Assembly (NCBI RefSeq): GCF_022968795.1
Contig: NZ_JALJRB010000008.1
Location: 62,001 to 126,000, forward strand
Origin: Desulfatitalea alkaliphila
GTDB lineage: Bacteria > Desulfobacterota > Desulfobacteria > Desulfobacterales > Desulfosarcinaceae
Length of the DNA stretch: 64,000 nt
Direction: 5' to 3'
The translations under genes were made by a program, and so were the position numbers. Of this stretch, positions 8,825-19,328 are shown in pieces. Below the pieces are notes generated by a model. It had not been told where the DNA came from, made no database searches, and saw only the letters and a program-made list of their open reading frames with translations. How positions within the stretch are numbered: position 1 is the stretch's first letter; each line of letters begins with the position of its first letter.

Positions 8825-10134
8825 GACTTCCGTTCCTCCCCTGGCGGTAGTGCCTGTTGGACCATCGCAAGGGTGCGTTGCACCGCTCCTTTATTGCTCT
8901 GAAACACCTGCAAGGCGCGATGCCCCATCTCTTTGCGAACCGATGGCTGGGCGATCAAACGATGGCAAGCGGTATACCATTGTTCTCCGTCGGCCACCCG
9001 CCATGCACCGCCGGCTGCCATCAACTGCGCGGCGATGGCCGCAAAATCGCTCATGTCCGGTCCGAATAGAATCGGCGTGCCGCAAGCAGCCGGTTCCAGT
9101 GGATTGTGCCCGCCTTCGGCCACCAGGCTGCCCCCTACGAAGGCGATGTCGGCCAGGGCGTAAAGCGGCTGCAACAGCCCTAGGGCAGCGACCACCAGGA
9201 CCGTTGCCGCGCCGGCGGACAAGGTTTGATCGATGCGCGTCACGGTCATTGTGGCCAAACCGCGGCCCCTGGCTTGGCGGACGACGACTTCGGCCCGGTT
9301 GGGATCGCGCGGTGCGACAATCAGCAGCGGTGCATGCCCGGCGGCCCGCAAACGTTCCAGCAAGGCGAACCCTGTGGTCTCCTCGCCCTCGTGGGTGCTG
9401 CCCAGCAGGATCACCACCTGTGCTGGATCGATGCCCCAGTGAAGACGCAACGCCCTGCCCGTCGCTTCCGGATCCAAGGGAGCGGTACGGTCGAACTTGA
9501 TGTTGCCGGTCACCTCTATTTGCTCGACGCCCCCCAGCAGGTCGGCGAACCGCCGGGCGTCGCGTTGTGATTGGGCCCCGATGTGGCTGAAACCGGACAG
9601 CACGCGGCGGGCAAAACGGCCCAGCAGGCGGTAGCCCCGATATGTTTGCCGGGAAAGCCGGGCGTTGACCAACAGCACCGGCACATGGCGGCGCCGCAAG
9701 GCAGAGATGAAATTGGGCCAGATGTCGGTCTCCACCAACAGCACCAGCGCCGGATCGACCCGCCGCACGATGCGCAGCACCGCGAACAGCACGTCGTAGG
9801 GACTGTAGAACAGACCGTCCACTTTGTCTGCAAACAGCTTGCGGGCGGTCTGCATGCCCGTGAGCGTGGCGGTTGAGAAGACCAGGGGGTGCCCCGGCAA
9901 GGCGCGCCGCAAACCGTCCACCAGGGGTTCGGCCGAAGCCACCTCGCCCACCGACAAGGCGTGGATCCAAATAGGCCGGCGACCCTTGGGTTGCGGTGCG
10001 TCGCTGCGCAGGGTCAGCCGGTGCGCCGCCGTGGCCCGCCGTTTGGGCCGGATCAGGGAGAAGAGGAAAACGGGCAGGCCGATCCAGCCGACGGTGACCC
10101 ACAGCAGATTGTATCCCAAAGGCATGTGCGCCAT
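8821..10134 (-). CDS. waaA: 3-deoxy-D-manno-octulosonic acid transferase
   Basis: 437 residues. WaaA (KdtA) adds Kdo from CMP-Kdo to lipid IVA on the cytoplasmic face. An N-terminal membrane anchor near residues 8-26 is followed by family motifs: HALSVGEV, where the glutamate is the likely catalytic base, ETDIWPNF, VTGNIKFD, GSTHEGEE and GGSLVAEGGHNPLEPAA. Whether it adds one, two or more Kdo residues cannot be told. It lies 15 bp after lptG and overlaps lpxK, so it is inside one operon. Confidence 0.95.
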   Translation of the reverse strand: MAHMPLGYNLLWVTVGWIGLPVFLFSLIRPKRRATAAHRLTLRSDAPQPKGRRPIWIHALSVGEVASAEPLVDGLRRALPGHPLVFSTATLTGMQTARKLFADKVDGLFYSPYDVLFAVLRIVRRVDPALVLLVETDIWPNFISALRRRHVPVLLVNARLSRQTYRGYRLLGRFARRVLSGFSHIGAQSQRDARRFADLLGGVEQIEVTGNIKFDRTAPLDPEATGRALRLHWGIDPAQVVILLGSTHEGEETTGFALLERLRAAGHAPLLIVAPRDPNRAEVVVRQARGRGLATMTVTRIDQTLSAGAATVLVVAALGLLQPLYALADIAFVGGSLVAEGGHNPLEPAACGTPILFGPDMSDFAAIAAQLMAAGGAWRVADGEQWYTACHRLIAQPSVRKEMGHRALQVFQSNKGAVQRTLAMVQQALPPGEERKS

Positions 10135-10149
10135 TTCCGCCCTTCCAAT

Positions 10150-11232
10150 CTATTCCGCGTTGAGGAGCATAAAACCCACCACGCAGGCGGAGATGAAATT
10201 GACCCCCCAGGCGGCGATCAGGGGCGGCAGCATGGCCGCATAGCCCAGGGAGATGCAGAAGCTGAAGACAATCCAATAGACAAATATGATGCCGAGCCCG
10301 TAAGTCACACTAATGGCCAGCCCGTCCCGAATGTTGCCCCTTGCGGCCAGGGCCGCGCCCATCAGGGTCATGATCAGACAGACGAAGGGAAAGGCGATTT
10401 TGGCGTGCATATCCACCTCGTAATGGGTGGCATCATACCCTTCGGCCGTCACCCGCTGCACATAGCGGCGCAGTTGGGCGAAGCTCATCTCTTCGGTGCG
10501 TGGCGCACTCCGGGCCAGGTCATCGGGAGTGAAATCGAAGACCACCCACCGTTCGTCGAAGGGTTCGGCGGCGATGGGCGTGCCTTGCGGGCCGGCCACC
10601 TGCTCCATGCCGTTTTGCAACCGCCAGCGCCCTTGTTGCGCATCGAAGCGCCCGACGCGGGCATCAATGCGCCGAGCCAACCGGAAGGAGCGATCAAACC
10701 AATGGACCGTGATCCCGCGGGCCACCTGCCTGTCGGGTTGGTAATATTTGAGGTGCACAATGGATTGCTCGCCCTTGAGCCAGATGTCCTGCTGCCGGGT
10801 GGTGGTGATCTGTTCACCGCGCACCTCCTGCCACCAGATGCGGTTGGCTTGCGACAGGGTCAAGGGCGCCACCCCCTCGGCCATGAGCAAGACCAGCGCC
10901 GTGGCGGCCAAGCCGCAACGGGCGATGGGGCCCACCAGACGCAGCAGGCTAACGCCGCCGCTGCGCAGGGCCACCAGTTCGTTGTGCTTGGACATGATGC
11001 CGAAGGTGATCAGCACCGCCAGCAGGGTCGCCACCGGCGTGATCTGATAAATCACCAGGGGCAGCTTGTAGACGAAGTACAGCAGGGTCCGCTGCATCGA
11101 GAGGCCGGCATCCATGAACTCGTCCACCTTTTCGATGAAATCCACGGCCAGATAGATCCCGATGACGGCGATAAGGATCACGGCGAAGCTTTTACCGATT
11201 TCGCGGGTCAGATAGTTGGCAATGATTCTCAT
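10150..11232 (-). CDS. lptG: LPS export ABC transporter permease LptG
   Basis: 360 residues, YjgP/YjgQ family. Three N-terminal helices, a periplasmic beta-jellyroll domain of about 150 residues and three C-terminal helices are visible. With LptF and the ATPase LptB it extracts LPS from the inner membrane and passes it to the periplasmic bridge. It starts 27 bp after lptF. LptB, LptA and LptC are not in this window. The F/G assignment follows gene order and length; the two permeases are paralogues and could be swapped. Confidence 0.9.
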   Translation of the reverse strand: MRIIANYLTREIGKSFAVILIAVIGIYLAVDFIEKVDEFMDAGLSMQRTLLYFVYKLPLVIYQITPVATLLAVLITFGIMSKHNELVALRSGGVSLLRLVGPIARCGLAATALVLLMAEGVAPLTLSQANRIWWQEVRGEQITTTRQQDIWLKGEQSIVHLKYYQPDRQVARGITVHWFDRSFRLARRIDARVGRFDAQQGRWRLQNGMEQVAGPQGTPIAAEPFDERWVVFDFTPDDLARSAPRTEEMSFAQLRRYVQRVTAEGYDATHYEVDMHAKIAFPFVCLIMTLMGAALAARGNIRDGLAISVTYGLGIIFVYWIVFSFCISLGYAAMLPPLIAAWGVNFISACVVGFMLLNAE

Positions 11233-11259
11233 TTAACGCTCAACCCCATCCTGTCATCA

Positions 11260-12423
11260 TCATTGCCTGCGCCGAAAAAGCCGCTTCAACCAGGCAGGCG
11301 CCGGTGGCAGCGCCAGCGGGGTTTCGTTGACCGCCCGCACCAGCAGAATCCATCCGATGCCGGCACTGACGATATTAGGCACCCACATACCGATGGCCGG
11401 TGGATAGACCCCCTCTTCACCCAAAGCCCAGCCCAGGGAAAGCAAGATGTAATACAGCAGAAAGAAGGCCAGGCCCAAACCGATGCCGTAAGCCCGCTTG
11501 GAAGAGCGCGCCCGAACGCCCAAGGCCATGCCCAAAAGGGCCAGGGCCGGACAGGCCGCCGGGAGGGAGAATTTCTTGTGCCACTCCAGCAGCGCCTTGT
11601 AGTAGCGCCCGTCCTTCTGCTCGGCCCCGGTGATGATATGACGTAGCTCGGCCATGGTCATCTCCTCCACATGCTGCGGTCGTCGGGACACACCGTCCAT
11701 GCTGCGATCCATGTCCAGGCGGATGTCGTAAGTTTCGAAACGCACTTCATTGACCCGCCCCTCTTCCAGCCCCACCTGGTGAATGGTGCCATCAAACAGC
11801 CGCAAATTGGCCACCATGTTCTCCGAATCGACGGATAGCCGGCCGCGGGGCGCCACCACCGTGCTGCTCATATCGGCCGAGCGGCGGTCTTCGATAAAGA
11901 TGTCGCGCAAGGTGCGGCCGGCCGTGTCCACCTCGTGGATGTAGAGCACCACGTCTTTATAGGTGTCGATGAAACGGCGGGGCGTCAGCCCGATATCCAC
12001 ATGGGCCACGGCCACATCGTAAAGTAACTGCTTGGCGGCCTTGCGCCCCATGGGCAGACCGTGAACGGCCATACCGGCGTTGATCACGGCGCCGATCAAC
12101 CCGAACACCAACACCGGCGGCAAGAGCCGGTAGATGTTCACACCACCGGCCTTCAGGGCCACGATTTCCATGTCGCCGGACATGCGCAGAAAGGTGAGCA
12201 GCACCGCGATCATCACCGCCATGGGCAGAATGAATTGTAAAAAAAAGGGCAGGGAATAAAGCAGCATCAGGCCCAAGGATGTGAGGCCGATGCGGTAGTT
12301 GACCACGTAGTTGGTCATCTGGGGCAGCTGGGTCATGATGAACACGAAGGAAAAAAACGCGATGCTGACACCGAAAGGCGCCAACATTTCCTTGAATATG
12401 TAGCGTTGAACGATCTTGTTCAT
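11260..12423 (-). CDS. lptF: LPS export ABC transporter permease LptF
   Basis: 387 residues, YjgP/YjgQ family, with the same helix-jellyroll-helix layout as the next gene. The first helices (residues 10-120) and last three helices (about 270-370) are clear. It forms the LptB2FG inner-membrane extractor. It is the first gene of the leftward LPS operon; the promoter should lie in 12424-12600. A C-terminal KRLFRRRQ basic tail follows the last helix. Confidence 0.9.
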   Translation of the reverse strand: MNKIVQRYIFKEMLAPFGVSIAFFSFVFIMTQLPQMTNYVVNYRIGLTSLGLMLLYSLPFFLQFILPMAVMIAVLLTFLRMSGDMEIVALKAGGVNIYRLLPPVLVFGLIGAVINAGMAVHGLPMGRKAAKQLLYDVAVAHVDIGLTPRRFIDTYKDVVLYIHEVDTAGRTLRDIFIEDRRSADMSSTVVAPRGRLSVDSENMVANLRLFDGTIHQVGLEEGRVNEVRFETYDIRLDMDRSMDGVSRRPQHVEEMTMAELRHIITGAEQKDGRYYKALLEWHKKFSLPAACPALALLGMALGVRARSSKRAYGIGLGLAFFLLYYILLSLGWALGEEGVYPPAIGMWVPNIVSAGIGWILLVRAVNETPLALPPAPAWLKRLFRRRQ

Positions 12424-12607
12424 CCCATCCGCCCGCGCATCTCGCGCCAGTGATCAGCGGTTTACGAAAGGGCCATCCTATGGGCCTTGCCGGTCAAAGT
12501 CAACTTGGAACCCGCCGCGTCGCACCCAAACCGTATACGCCCGAAAACGACACCTTGCGATCCATATCTGCGTTCCGGGTCATTTGCACGCCTCGAGGTC
12601 GCCGCAA

Positions 12608-12764
12608 GGGCACGGCATGCCGTGCCCCTACGGGGGTGCGCCGAGCTGTCCGGGTACGGCGTGTCGTGACCCGACGGGGTGATCGGTGCTACCCGGGTAC
12701 CGTGCGTCGTGACCCGGCGGGGTGATCGGTGCTGCCCGGGCACGGCATGCCGTGCCCCCAAGGG
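12608..12764. repeat. Degenerate tandem array of about 43-bp palindromic units
   Basis: Four units start at 12608 (44 bp), 12652 (43 bp), 12695 (43 bp) and 12738 (27 bp, partial). Units 1 and 4 begin with the perfect palindrome GGGCACGGCATGCCGTGCCC; units 2 and 3 carry decayed forms (GGGTACGGCGTGTCGTGACC and a similar one). The rest of the unit is CGGGGTGATCGGTGCTRCCC in units 2 and 3. The same palindrome occurs singly at 53072-53093. It is therefore a dispersed REP-like element that has been duplicated in tandem here. Confidence 0.85.
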
Positions 12765-12824
12765 TTGGTGGCAGGACCCATCTGCTCGATCGCCCCCAAC
12801 CCCCTATAATCGATAGCATTCCTC

Positions 12825-12855
12825 AACTTAAAACTTAAAACTTAAAACTTAAAAC
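12825..12855. repeat. Short tandem repeat of AACTTAAA
   Basis: The 8-bp unit AACTTAAA occurs nearly four times in a row. A related sequence in the opposite orientation (GTTTTAAGTTTAAAG) lies at 34513-34527 in another intergenic region, so the word is dispersed. The function is unknown. Confidence 0.8.
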
Positions 12856-13010
12856 TGGCCCGCCAGGGCCTATCCCTTGACACAACCGTCGCATTTAGGT
12901 TACCAATTCCCGCTGTTTCAGGCAGTTGCCAAGTTTCGCGTTTACGGAACAACGGGTGCGATGTTCTGCGGAGAGCATCAAGAAACCCGTTTTCTACATA
13001 TAGAGGCGCC

Positions 13011-14498
13011 GTGATGACAACCGAAAAATCGACCGATTTGATTGCTCAGCGAAAACAGAAGATCGAGACCTTGCGCGCCGAAGGGGTGAACCCCTTCCCC
13101 AGCGGATTCCAGGTGGACCACACGGTGGCCCACATTCGCCAGCGCATCGAGACCCAAGGCGGGGAAGCGCTGGAGGGCACCCGGTTCACCGTTGCCGGAC
13201 GCATGATGGCGGTCAATCGCTTCGGCAAGTCCGCCTTTGTCCGCTTTCGCGACCGCTCCGGCCAGATGCAGGCGTATGTGCGCAAGGACAAGGTGGGCGA
13301 TGCCGCATATGACGTGTTCAAGCGCCTGGACATCGGCGACATCGTCGCCTTGACCGGCGGCGTGTTTCAGACCAAAACCGGGGAGTGGACGCTGCTGGCC
13401 GAGCAGTTGGTGTTGCTCTGCAAGAGCACACGGCCCCTGCCGGAAAAATTCCACGGCCTGAAGGATCCCGAAAAACGGTACCGCCGGCGCTATGTGGACC
13501 TGATGATGAACAGCGACGTGCGCGGGTTGTTCATCGCCCGCAGCCGCACCATCCAGGCCATTCGCCACTTTTTCCTGCAGCGGGACTATCTGGAGGTGGA
13601 AACCCCCATGATGCAACCGGTGGCCGGCGGCGCCGAGGCCACCCCTTTTGTCACCCACCATAATGCCCTGGATATGGATCTCTATTTGCGCATCGCGCCG
13701 GAGCTTTACCTGAAACGGCTGGTGGTGGGCGGTTTCGAGCGGGTGTTCGAAATCAACCGCAATTTCCGCAACGAAGGGGTGTCCACCCAACACAACCCTG
13801 AGTTCACCATGTTGGAGTTCTATCAGGCCTATGCCACCTACCGGGATCTGATGGATTTGACCGAGACCCTTTTCGCCGAAACGGCCCGGGCGGTGTTGGG
13901 CACCAGCGAAATCGTCTACCAGGGCCATACCATCCAACTGGCCGGACCCTGGCGCCGGCTGGGATTGGCCGAGTCCCTGGAAACCATGGGCGGATTGCCG
14001 CCCGCGCTGCTCACCGATCGGCAGGGGTTGTTGGATTTCGCGGCGGCCAAGAATGTGCCGCTGACCAAAACCGGTTCCATCGGCAAAATCATCACCAAGC
14101 TGTTCGACGCCTTGGTGGAGCCGCAGTTGATTCAACCCACCTTCATCACCGGCTATCCCGTTGAGGTTTCGCCACTCTCCCGGCGCAGCGAAAGTGATCC
14201 GGCCGTGACCGAACGTTTCGAACTGTTCATCGCCGGATTTGAAATCGCCAACGGTTTTTCGGAACTCAACGACCCCGAGGACCAACGGGGCCGCTTCCTG
14301 CAACAGGTCCGCGAACGTCAGGAGGGGGATGCGGAAGCCCATGCCATGGATGAGGACTATATCGAAGCATTGGAATATGGTCTGCCGCCGACGGCCGGCG
14401 AAGGCATCGGCATCGACCGTTTGGCCATGTTGCTGACCGACGCCCCATCTATCCGGGAAGTGATTCTCTTTCCCCACATGAAGCCCAAAAGCGCATAA
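13011..14498 (+). CDS. lysS: Lysyl-tRNA synthetase, class II
   Basis: 495 residues. An N-terminal OB-fold anticodon-binding domain (about 50-150) precedes the class II core. Motif 1 lies around RDYLEVETPMM, motif 2 is FRNEGVSTQHNPEFTMLEFY near residue 255, and motif 3 is GEGIGIDRLAMLLTD near residue 470. It charges tRNA-Lys. The start is GTG 13011 or ATG 13014. It heads the envelope operon, 68 bp before lolC; a lysS-lolCD arrangement recurs in this group of bacteria. Confidence 0.96.
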   Translation: MMTTEKSTDLIAQRKQKIETLRAEGVNPFPSGFQVDHTVAHIRQRIETQGGEALEGTRFTVAGRMMAVNRFGKSAFVRFRDRSGQMQAYVRKDKVGDAAYDVFKRLDIGDIVALTGGVFQTKTGEWTLLAEQLVLLCKSTRPLPEKFHGLKDPEKRYRRRYVDLMMNSDVRGLFIARSRTIQAIRHFFLQRDYLEVETPMMQPVAGGAEATPFVTHHNALDMDLYLRIAPELYLKRLVVGGFERVFEINRNFRNEGVSTQHNPEFTMLEFYQAYATYRDLMDLTETLFAETARAVLGTSEIVYQGHTIQLAGPWRRLGLAESLETMGGLPPALLTDRQGLLDFAAAKNVPLTKTGSIGKIITKLFDALVEPQLIQPTFITGYPVEVSPLSRRSESDPAVTERFELFIAGFEIANGFSELNDPEDQRGRFLQQVRERQEGDAEAHAMDEDYIEALEYGLPPTAGEGIGIDRLAMLLTDAPSIREVILFPHMKPKSA

Positions 14499-14566
14499 CG
14501 GTTTGGCGACGCCGCCTGTCCCGACCATTGCGCGTGGGCCGTGGCGGCACGCCGTGCGGGAGTTCG

Positions 14567-15787
14567 ATGAGATTCGAATTGTTCATAAGCCGACGCTACT
14601 TCAAATCCCGGCCCCGGCGCACCATCTTGTCGCTGATCACCATCCTTTCCATGGCCGGGGTGACCATCGGGGTTACGGCCTTGATCGTGGTCATCGGCGT
14701 GATGTCGGGCTTTGAAACGGATCTGAAGAGCCGCATCATGGGCATCGAACCCCATTTGGTGATCGATCGCCACCATCAGCCCATCGCCGACGCTGACCGC
14801 ATCGTGGCACAAGCACGGCGCACGGCCGGTGTGCGCGGCGCATGGCCGGTCCAGGAACTGCAAGTCATGCTGCGGTCCGAAGCGCGCATGGCCGGTGCCA
14901 TGCTCAAGGGCGTCGAACCGTCGGCGGCCGGGGCCGGACTTGACCTTCCGCCCCTGCACACCCTGGCCGCGGCATCTTCCCACCGCCCCCCTTCTCCGGC
15001 GCCATTGATCATGGGCCGGGACCTGGCGCGCGCCATGGGGCTGATCCGGGGCGACACCCTGTACGTGATTTCGCCCCGCGGCAATCTGGCACCGACGGGA
15101 TTTATTCCTTACATGAAACAGTTTCAGGTAATCGATTTCTTTCATACCGGCATGTATGAATATGACGGTGGTCTGGTGTTCACGCGGCTCGAGGACGCCC
15201 AGGCCCTTTCCCGCGACCGTACGACGATCAATGCGGTGGAGGTGCGCGTGGACCGGGTTTTTCAATCGGCCGGCATCGGCGAACAAATTGTCGCCGCCCT
15301 GGGTGAAGGCTTCCGCGCCCGGGACTGGATGCAACTCAATCAGAACCTGTTCGCGGCCCTCAAGTTGGAAAAGGCGGCCATGTTCATCACCCTGACCCTG
15401 ATCACCCTGGTGGCCACCTTCAGCATCACCAGCTCGCTGGTGATGCTGGTCATGGAAAAAATAAAGGATATCGCCATCCTAAAGGCCATCGGAGCCACCA
15501 ACACCGCAATCCGACGCATCTTCGTCGCCCAGGGCTTGTTCATCGGCCTGATCGGCACCGGATCGGGAGTCGTGCTGGGCACCGGTTTGTGCTATTTGCA
15601 GAAGACACGGGAACTGATCCGCTTGCCGGGCGATGTCTACTACATCACCGCGTTGCCGGTGAATCTGAGCGCCATGGATGTGGCCGTGGTGGCCCTTTCC
15701 GCCATGGTGATCTGTTTTCTGGCCACCCTGTACCCGGCCCGCCAGGCCGCACGCTTCAATCCACTGGAAGCCATTCGCTATGGTTGA
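14567..15787 (+). CDS. lolC: Lipoprotein-releasing ABC transporter permease LolC/LolE
   Basis: 406 residues. Topology is one N-terminal helix (about 22-50), a large periplasmic MacB-like domain, then three C-terminal helices (about 265-400) ending in [17 protein letters not shown], the usual FtsX/LolC tail. With LolD it extracts outer-membrane lipoproteins from the inner membrane. The ATG at 14567 is preferred because the family starts at [12 protein letters not shown]; an upstream in-frame start at 14528 would add 13 non-conserved residues. Only one permease gene is present, so the complex may be a homodimer (LolF-like) as in organisms with a single permease. It overlaps lolD by 8 bp. Confidence 0.92.
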   Translation: MRFELFISRRYFKSRPRRTILSLITILSMAGVTIGVTALIVVIGVMSGFETDLKSRIMGIEPHLVIDRHHQPIADADRIVAQARRTAGVRGAWPVQELQVMLRSEARMAGAMLKGVEPSAAGAGLDLPPLHTLAAASSHRPPSPAPLIMGRDLARAMGLIRGDTLYVISPRGNLAPTGFIPYMKQFQVIDFFHTGMYEYDGGLVFTRLEDAQALSRDRTTINAVEVRVDRVFQSAGIGEQIVAALGEGFRARDWMQLNQNLFAALKLEKAAMFITLTLITLVATFSITSSLVMLVMEKIKDIAILKAIGATNTAIRRIFVAQGLFIGLIGTGSGVVLGTGLCYLQKTRELIRLPGDVYYITALPVNLSAMDVAVVALSAMVICFLATLYPARQAARFNPLEAIRYG

Positions 15788-16538
15788 TCGACCCCACACC
15801 GCAACAACGTCGCCGGAGACGACGCACCACGCACCGGACGTGCTGCTGCAAGCCCGCAATCTGCACAAACGTTTTCGCAGCAGCGATGCGGCCATCGTGG
15901 TGCTCGACGGACTCGACCTGACCTTGCGGCCCGGTGAAACCTTGGCTGTCGTGGGGGCATCGGGCATCGGCAAGTCCACCTTGCTGCACATCCTGGGCAC
16001 CCTGGATCAACCGGACAGCGGCGAACTGATGTTTCAGGGAGAGGACGTGTTGCAATTCGGCGAGCAGCGTCTGGCCCGTTTTCGCAACCGCAGTCTGGGC
16101 TTCGTGTTCCAATTCCACCATTTGCTGCCGGAATTCTCGGCCCTGGAAAACACCTTCATGCCGGCCCTGATCCAAGGTCTGGAAAAAGGCAAGGCCGTTG
16201 CGCTGGCCATCGCCATTTTGGATCGGGTGGGCCTTTCGGCGCGGATACACCACAAGGCGGCGGATCTTTCCGGTGGCGAACAGCAGCGGGTGGCCCTGGC
16301 ACGGGCCCTGGTGCTCAAACCACCTTTGCTGCTGGCGGACGAACCCACGGGCAACCTGGACCAACACAACAGCGACCAAGTGCACCGGCTGCTGCTGGAA
16401 CTCAATCAGGAACTGGGCATGGCCTTGGTGGTGGTAACCCACAATACAGCCCTGGCCGCCTGCATGGAACGGCAGGCCACCATCGTTGACGGCCGCCTCG
16501 AATACCTGCCCCTGGACCGACTCAAACGGAATGGATGA
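15780..16538 (+). CDS. lolD: Lipoprotein-releasing ABC transporter ATPase LolD
   Basis: 252 residues. Walker A is GASGIGKST near residue 58, the ABC signature is [15 protein letters not shown] near residue 161, Walker B with the catalytic glutamate is [12 protein letters not shown], and the switch histidine is in VVVTHN. It powers lipoprotein release with the LolC-type permease just upstream. It overlaps lolC at its start and bamA at its end. Confidence 0.95.
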   Translation: MVDRPHTATTSPETTHHAPDVLLQARNLHKRFRSSDAAIVVLDGLDLTLRPGETLAVVGASGIGKSTLLHILGTLDQPDSGELMFQGEDVLQFGEQRLARFRNRSLGFVFQFHHLLPEFSALENTFMPALIQGLEKGKAVALAIAILDRVGLSARIHHKAADLSGGEQQRVALARALVLKPPLLLADEPTGNLDQHNSDQVHRLLLELNQELGMALVVVTHNTALAACMERQATIVDGRLEYLPLDRLKRNG

Positions 16539-19242
16539 CGTTATGTTGCATTGGTCAAGCAAATCGGCCTCACAAGGTCGCCTCGCACGGTTCAACCTGC
16601 TCGTCTGGACGGCCCTGGCCCTGCTCTGCATCGTGGCGACCACCGGATCGGCGGCACCGGTGCAACGCGTGGTGGTGTTGCCCTTCGAGGTCAATGCCCT
16701 GGAAGGCTTGGATCAACTGCGCCACCAGATCCCCGAAATATTCGTCCAGCGTCTGCGCGAGGAAGGGGCTGAAACGCTCACCATTCCTGAACAGGAACGG
16801 GAGGCTGTTTTGGAACGACTGGGCGCGGAAGGTTCGGATGGGGCCCGGCGCTTGGCGGATCAATACGGCGCGCAGCATGCCGTATGGGGCAGCTTCACCC
16901 TCATCGACCGTTCTTTCAGTCTCGACACCCAAATGCTGGCGGCAATACCGGATGCCCAACCGCGGCGCTTCTTCACCCAGGGCCGCGAACTGGAAAACCT
17001 GATCCCTGTTGCCACCGAGCAGGCGGAACAGATCGCCCTGGTCCTGTTTGAGCGTCAACGGGTGGCCGATATCACCATCCGGGGCAACCAGCGCATCGAA
17101 GCCGACGCCATTTTGCGGGTGATGGAAACCCGGGTCGGCGGTGTCTACAAGCCGGAGGCCCTGACCCGGGATTTGCGCGCCGTTTACAACATGGGTTTCT
17201 TCGACGACATCCGGGTGGAATCCACCGCCACCCCGGAAGGGCGCACCGTGGTTTTCCATGTCAAGGAGAAACCCACCATCCGTCGCATCAATGTTCGCGG
17301 CAATTCCTATATCAAAGAGGAGGATATCCGGGACAACCTGACCATCAGCACCGGGGCGATCCTGAATATTTTTCAGATTTACAGCAACATCGAACAGATT
17401 GAAACGGTATACAAGAACAAGAACTATCACCAGGTCAAGGTGGACTATGCGATTCGGGACTTGGACCACAACCAGGCCGACCTGGATTTCGTGATCGAGG
17501 AAGGGCCCAAGATTTATGTGACCGATATCGTTTTCGAGGGCAACCGGGATTTCAGCGACAAGGCATTGAAAAAGGTGGTCAAGGTATCGGAAAAGGGTTT
17601 TTTCTATTGGCTCACCTCCTCCGGCGACCTGGACCGGGCGCAACTGGACCAGGATGTGGGGCGTTTGAACGCTTTTTACAGCAATCAGGGATATATCAAT
17701 GTACGCATCGGGGAACCACGGGTCGAAATCGAACCCGACGGGATTCGCATCACGTTTCAGGTCAACGAGGGGGAACAATTCAAAGTCGGCCGCGTGACAC
17801 TGACCGGCGAGTTGATCAAGCCCGCCGAGGAGTTGTCGGCCCTGTTGCGCTCCCCCGAGGAGGCCTTCTTCAACCGGGATCTGGTGCGCAACGACGTGCT
17901 GTTGCTTACCGACATATACGCCGATGAAGGTTACGCCTATGCGGACATCATGCCGCGCATCGACCAGGATGCCGAAAACCGGGTCGTGGACATCACCTTC
18001 GATATCCGCAAACGGGAGCAGATCTACATCGAGCGGATCGTCATCGAAGGCAACACCCGCACCCGCGACAAAGTCATCCGGCGCGAACTGCACCTGACCG
18101 AGCAGGGCCTTTTCCGGGGCAGCGCATTGAAACGGAGCATGCGCAACCTCTATCGACTGGACTATTTCGAGGACATCAAGGTGGACACCCTGCGGGGCAG
18201 CGCCGACGACAAGATGGTGCTGGCCCTGGATGTCACCGAAAAACCCACCGGCACCTTCAGCTTCGGTGCGGGTTACAGTTCGGAAGAGAGCGTTTTTTTC
18301 ACCGGCTCCATCAACCAGCGCAACCTGTTCGGGCGCGGCCAAACCCTCGAGTTCGGTGGTCAAATCGGCGCCCGCACCAGCCTCTTTTCGTTCAGCTTCA
18401 CCGAGCCTTACCTGTTCGATACCAAATTCAGCGGCAGCCTCAGCGCCTACAATCAGCTCAGGGACTATGACAGTTACGAACGGCGCAGCTACGGCGGCGG
18501 GCTCTCCTTCGGTTATCCGGTGGCCGACTTCACCCGCTTTTACTGGGGCTACAACATCGATCAAAGCACGGTCAAAATATTGAGTGGCTTCGAAACCCGG
18601 GTGCCCGACACCATCAAGGAACTGGACGGCACCAACCTGACCAGCAGCGTCAACGTGCGCCTGGCCTACGATTCGCGCGACCACACCTTCACGCCCACCG
18701 AGGGTTCGCGCCACAGCATCTACCTGGAGTATGCCGGTCTGGGGGGCAACATCGGTTATAATAAGGTGATTCTCCAAACCACCTGGTATCAGCGCATTTA
18801 CCGCTCCCTGATCGGTTCGGTCAACGCCCGCTACGGCCTGGTGAAAAAAAACGACGACAACAAACTGCTGCCCGATTACGAAAAATTTTATCTGGGCGGC
18901 ATCAACTCCATGCGCGGCTTCGGTTGGCGCGGCATCCATCTGACCGAAGTGAACCAGGACGGCAACACGGTGAAGGTGGGCGGCGAACAGATGATCCAGT
19001 TCAATGCGGAATTGATGTTCCCCATGTTGGCCCAGGCCGGCGTTTTCGGAGTCGTGTTTTACGACACCGGCAACATTTTCGACGGCAACATCAATTTCGG
19101 CAACTTGCGCCAGAGTGCGGGCGCCGGCATCCGCTGGCTTTCGCCCATCGCCCCCATCCGGGTGGAATACGGCTACATCCTCGACCGCAAAGAGGGCGAA
19201 TCCGCCGGCCAGGTGGAGTTCACTTTAGGGGGCTCGTTCTGA
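16531..19242 (+). CDS. bamA: Outer membrane protein assembly factor BamA with an extra N-terminal domain
   Basis: About 903 residues, longer than the usual 750-810. A signal peptide ([20 protein letters not shown]) is followed by an extra domain of about 140 residues (VVVLPFEVN... to about residue 175) that resembles TolB-N/FlgO-like periplasmic domains. POTRA repeats run from about 190 to 555 and the 16-stranded barrel fills the rest. The barrel keeps the loop-6 motif as MRGF near residue 790 and ends in a terminal Phe (LGGSF). BamA folds and inserts outer-membrane proteins. The start could also be ATG 16543. It sits between lolD and skp, with the lpx genes after it. Confidence 0.93.
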   Translation: MDDVMLHWSSKSASQGRLARFNLLVWTALALLCIVATTGSAAPVQRVVVLPFEVNALEGLDQLRHQIPEIFVQRLREEGAETLTIPEQEREAVLERLGAEGSDGARRLADQYGAQHAVWGSFTLIDRSFSLDTQMLAAIPDAQPRRFFTQGRELENLIPVATEQAEQIALVLFERQRVADITIRGNQRIEADAILRVMETRVGGVYKPEALTRDLRAVYNMGFFDDIRVESTATPEGRTVVFHVKEKPTIRRINVRGNSYIKEEDIRDNLTISTGAILNIFQIYSNIEQIETVYKNKNYHQVKVDYAIRDLDHNQADLDFVIEEGPKIYVTDIVFEGNRDFSDKALKKVVKVSEKGFFYWLTSSGDLDRAQLDQDVGRLNAFYSNQGYINVRIGEPRVEIEPDGIRITFQVNEGEQFKVGRVTLTGELIKPAEELSALLRSPEEAFFNRDLVRNDVLLLTDIYADEGYAYADIMPRIDQDAENRVVDITFDIRKREQIYIERIVIEGNTRTRDKVIRRELHLTEQGLFRGSALKRSMRNLYRLDYFEDIKVDTLRGSADDKMVLALDVTEKPTGTFSFGAGYSSEESVFFTGSINQRNLFGRGQTLEFGGQIGARTSLFSFSFTEPYLFDTKFSGSLSAYNQLRDYDSYERRSYGGGLSFGYPVADFTRFYWGYNIDQSTVKILSGFETRVPDTIKELDGTNLTSSVNVRLAYDSRDHTFTPTEGSRHSIYLEYAGLGGNIGYNKVILQTTWYQRIYRSLIGSVNARYGLVKKNDDNKLLPDYEKFYLGGINSMRGFGWRGIHLTEVNQDGNTVKVGGEQMIQFNAELMFPMLAQAGVFGVVFYDTGNIFDGNINFGNLRQSAGAGIRWLSPIAPIRVEYGYILDRKEGESAGQVEFTLGGSF

Positions 19243-19328
19243 CGTCGGCGGCCGCGGCTTGCTTAAACAACTTGCAATGTGCGCTGTTTTGAGACAAAAA
19301 CGGTGCAAACAATCCAATGGGAGGTGAC

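Larger units (their letters stand above)
12424..13010. other. Intergenic region between divergent LPS/envelope operons
   Basis: This 587-bp gap separates lptF (leftward) from lysS (rightward) and must hold promoters for both operons. I see no convincing gene: the short frames here are generated by the repeats. It carries a degenerate tandem palindrome array at 12608-12764 and an AT-rich short repeat at 12825-12855. No clear -35/-10 pair could be fixed by eye. Confidence 0.6.

Noticed and set aside
12416-12725. Short frames on both strands in the repeat region
   Set aside because: Arg/Pro-rich products of the palindromic repeats in several frames at once.
12608-12764. CRISPR array
   Set aside because: Units are contiguous with no unique spacers and no cas genes nearby; they are decayed tandem palindromes.
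16570-18939. 789-residue open frame antisense to bamA
   Set aside because: It is a codon-bias shadow in high-GC DNA; composition is repetitive and no family motif appears, while bamA is certain.
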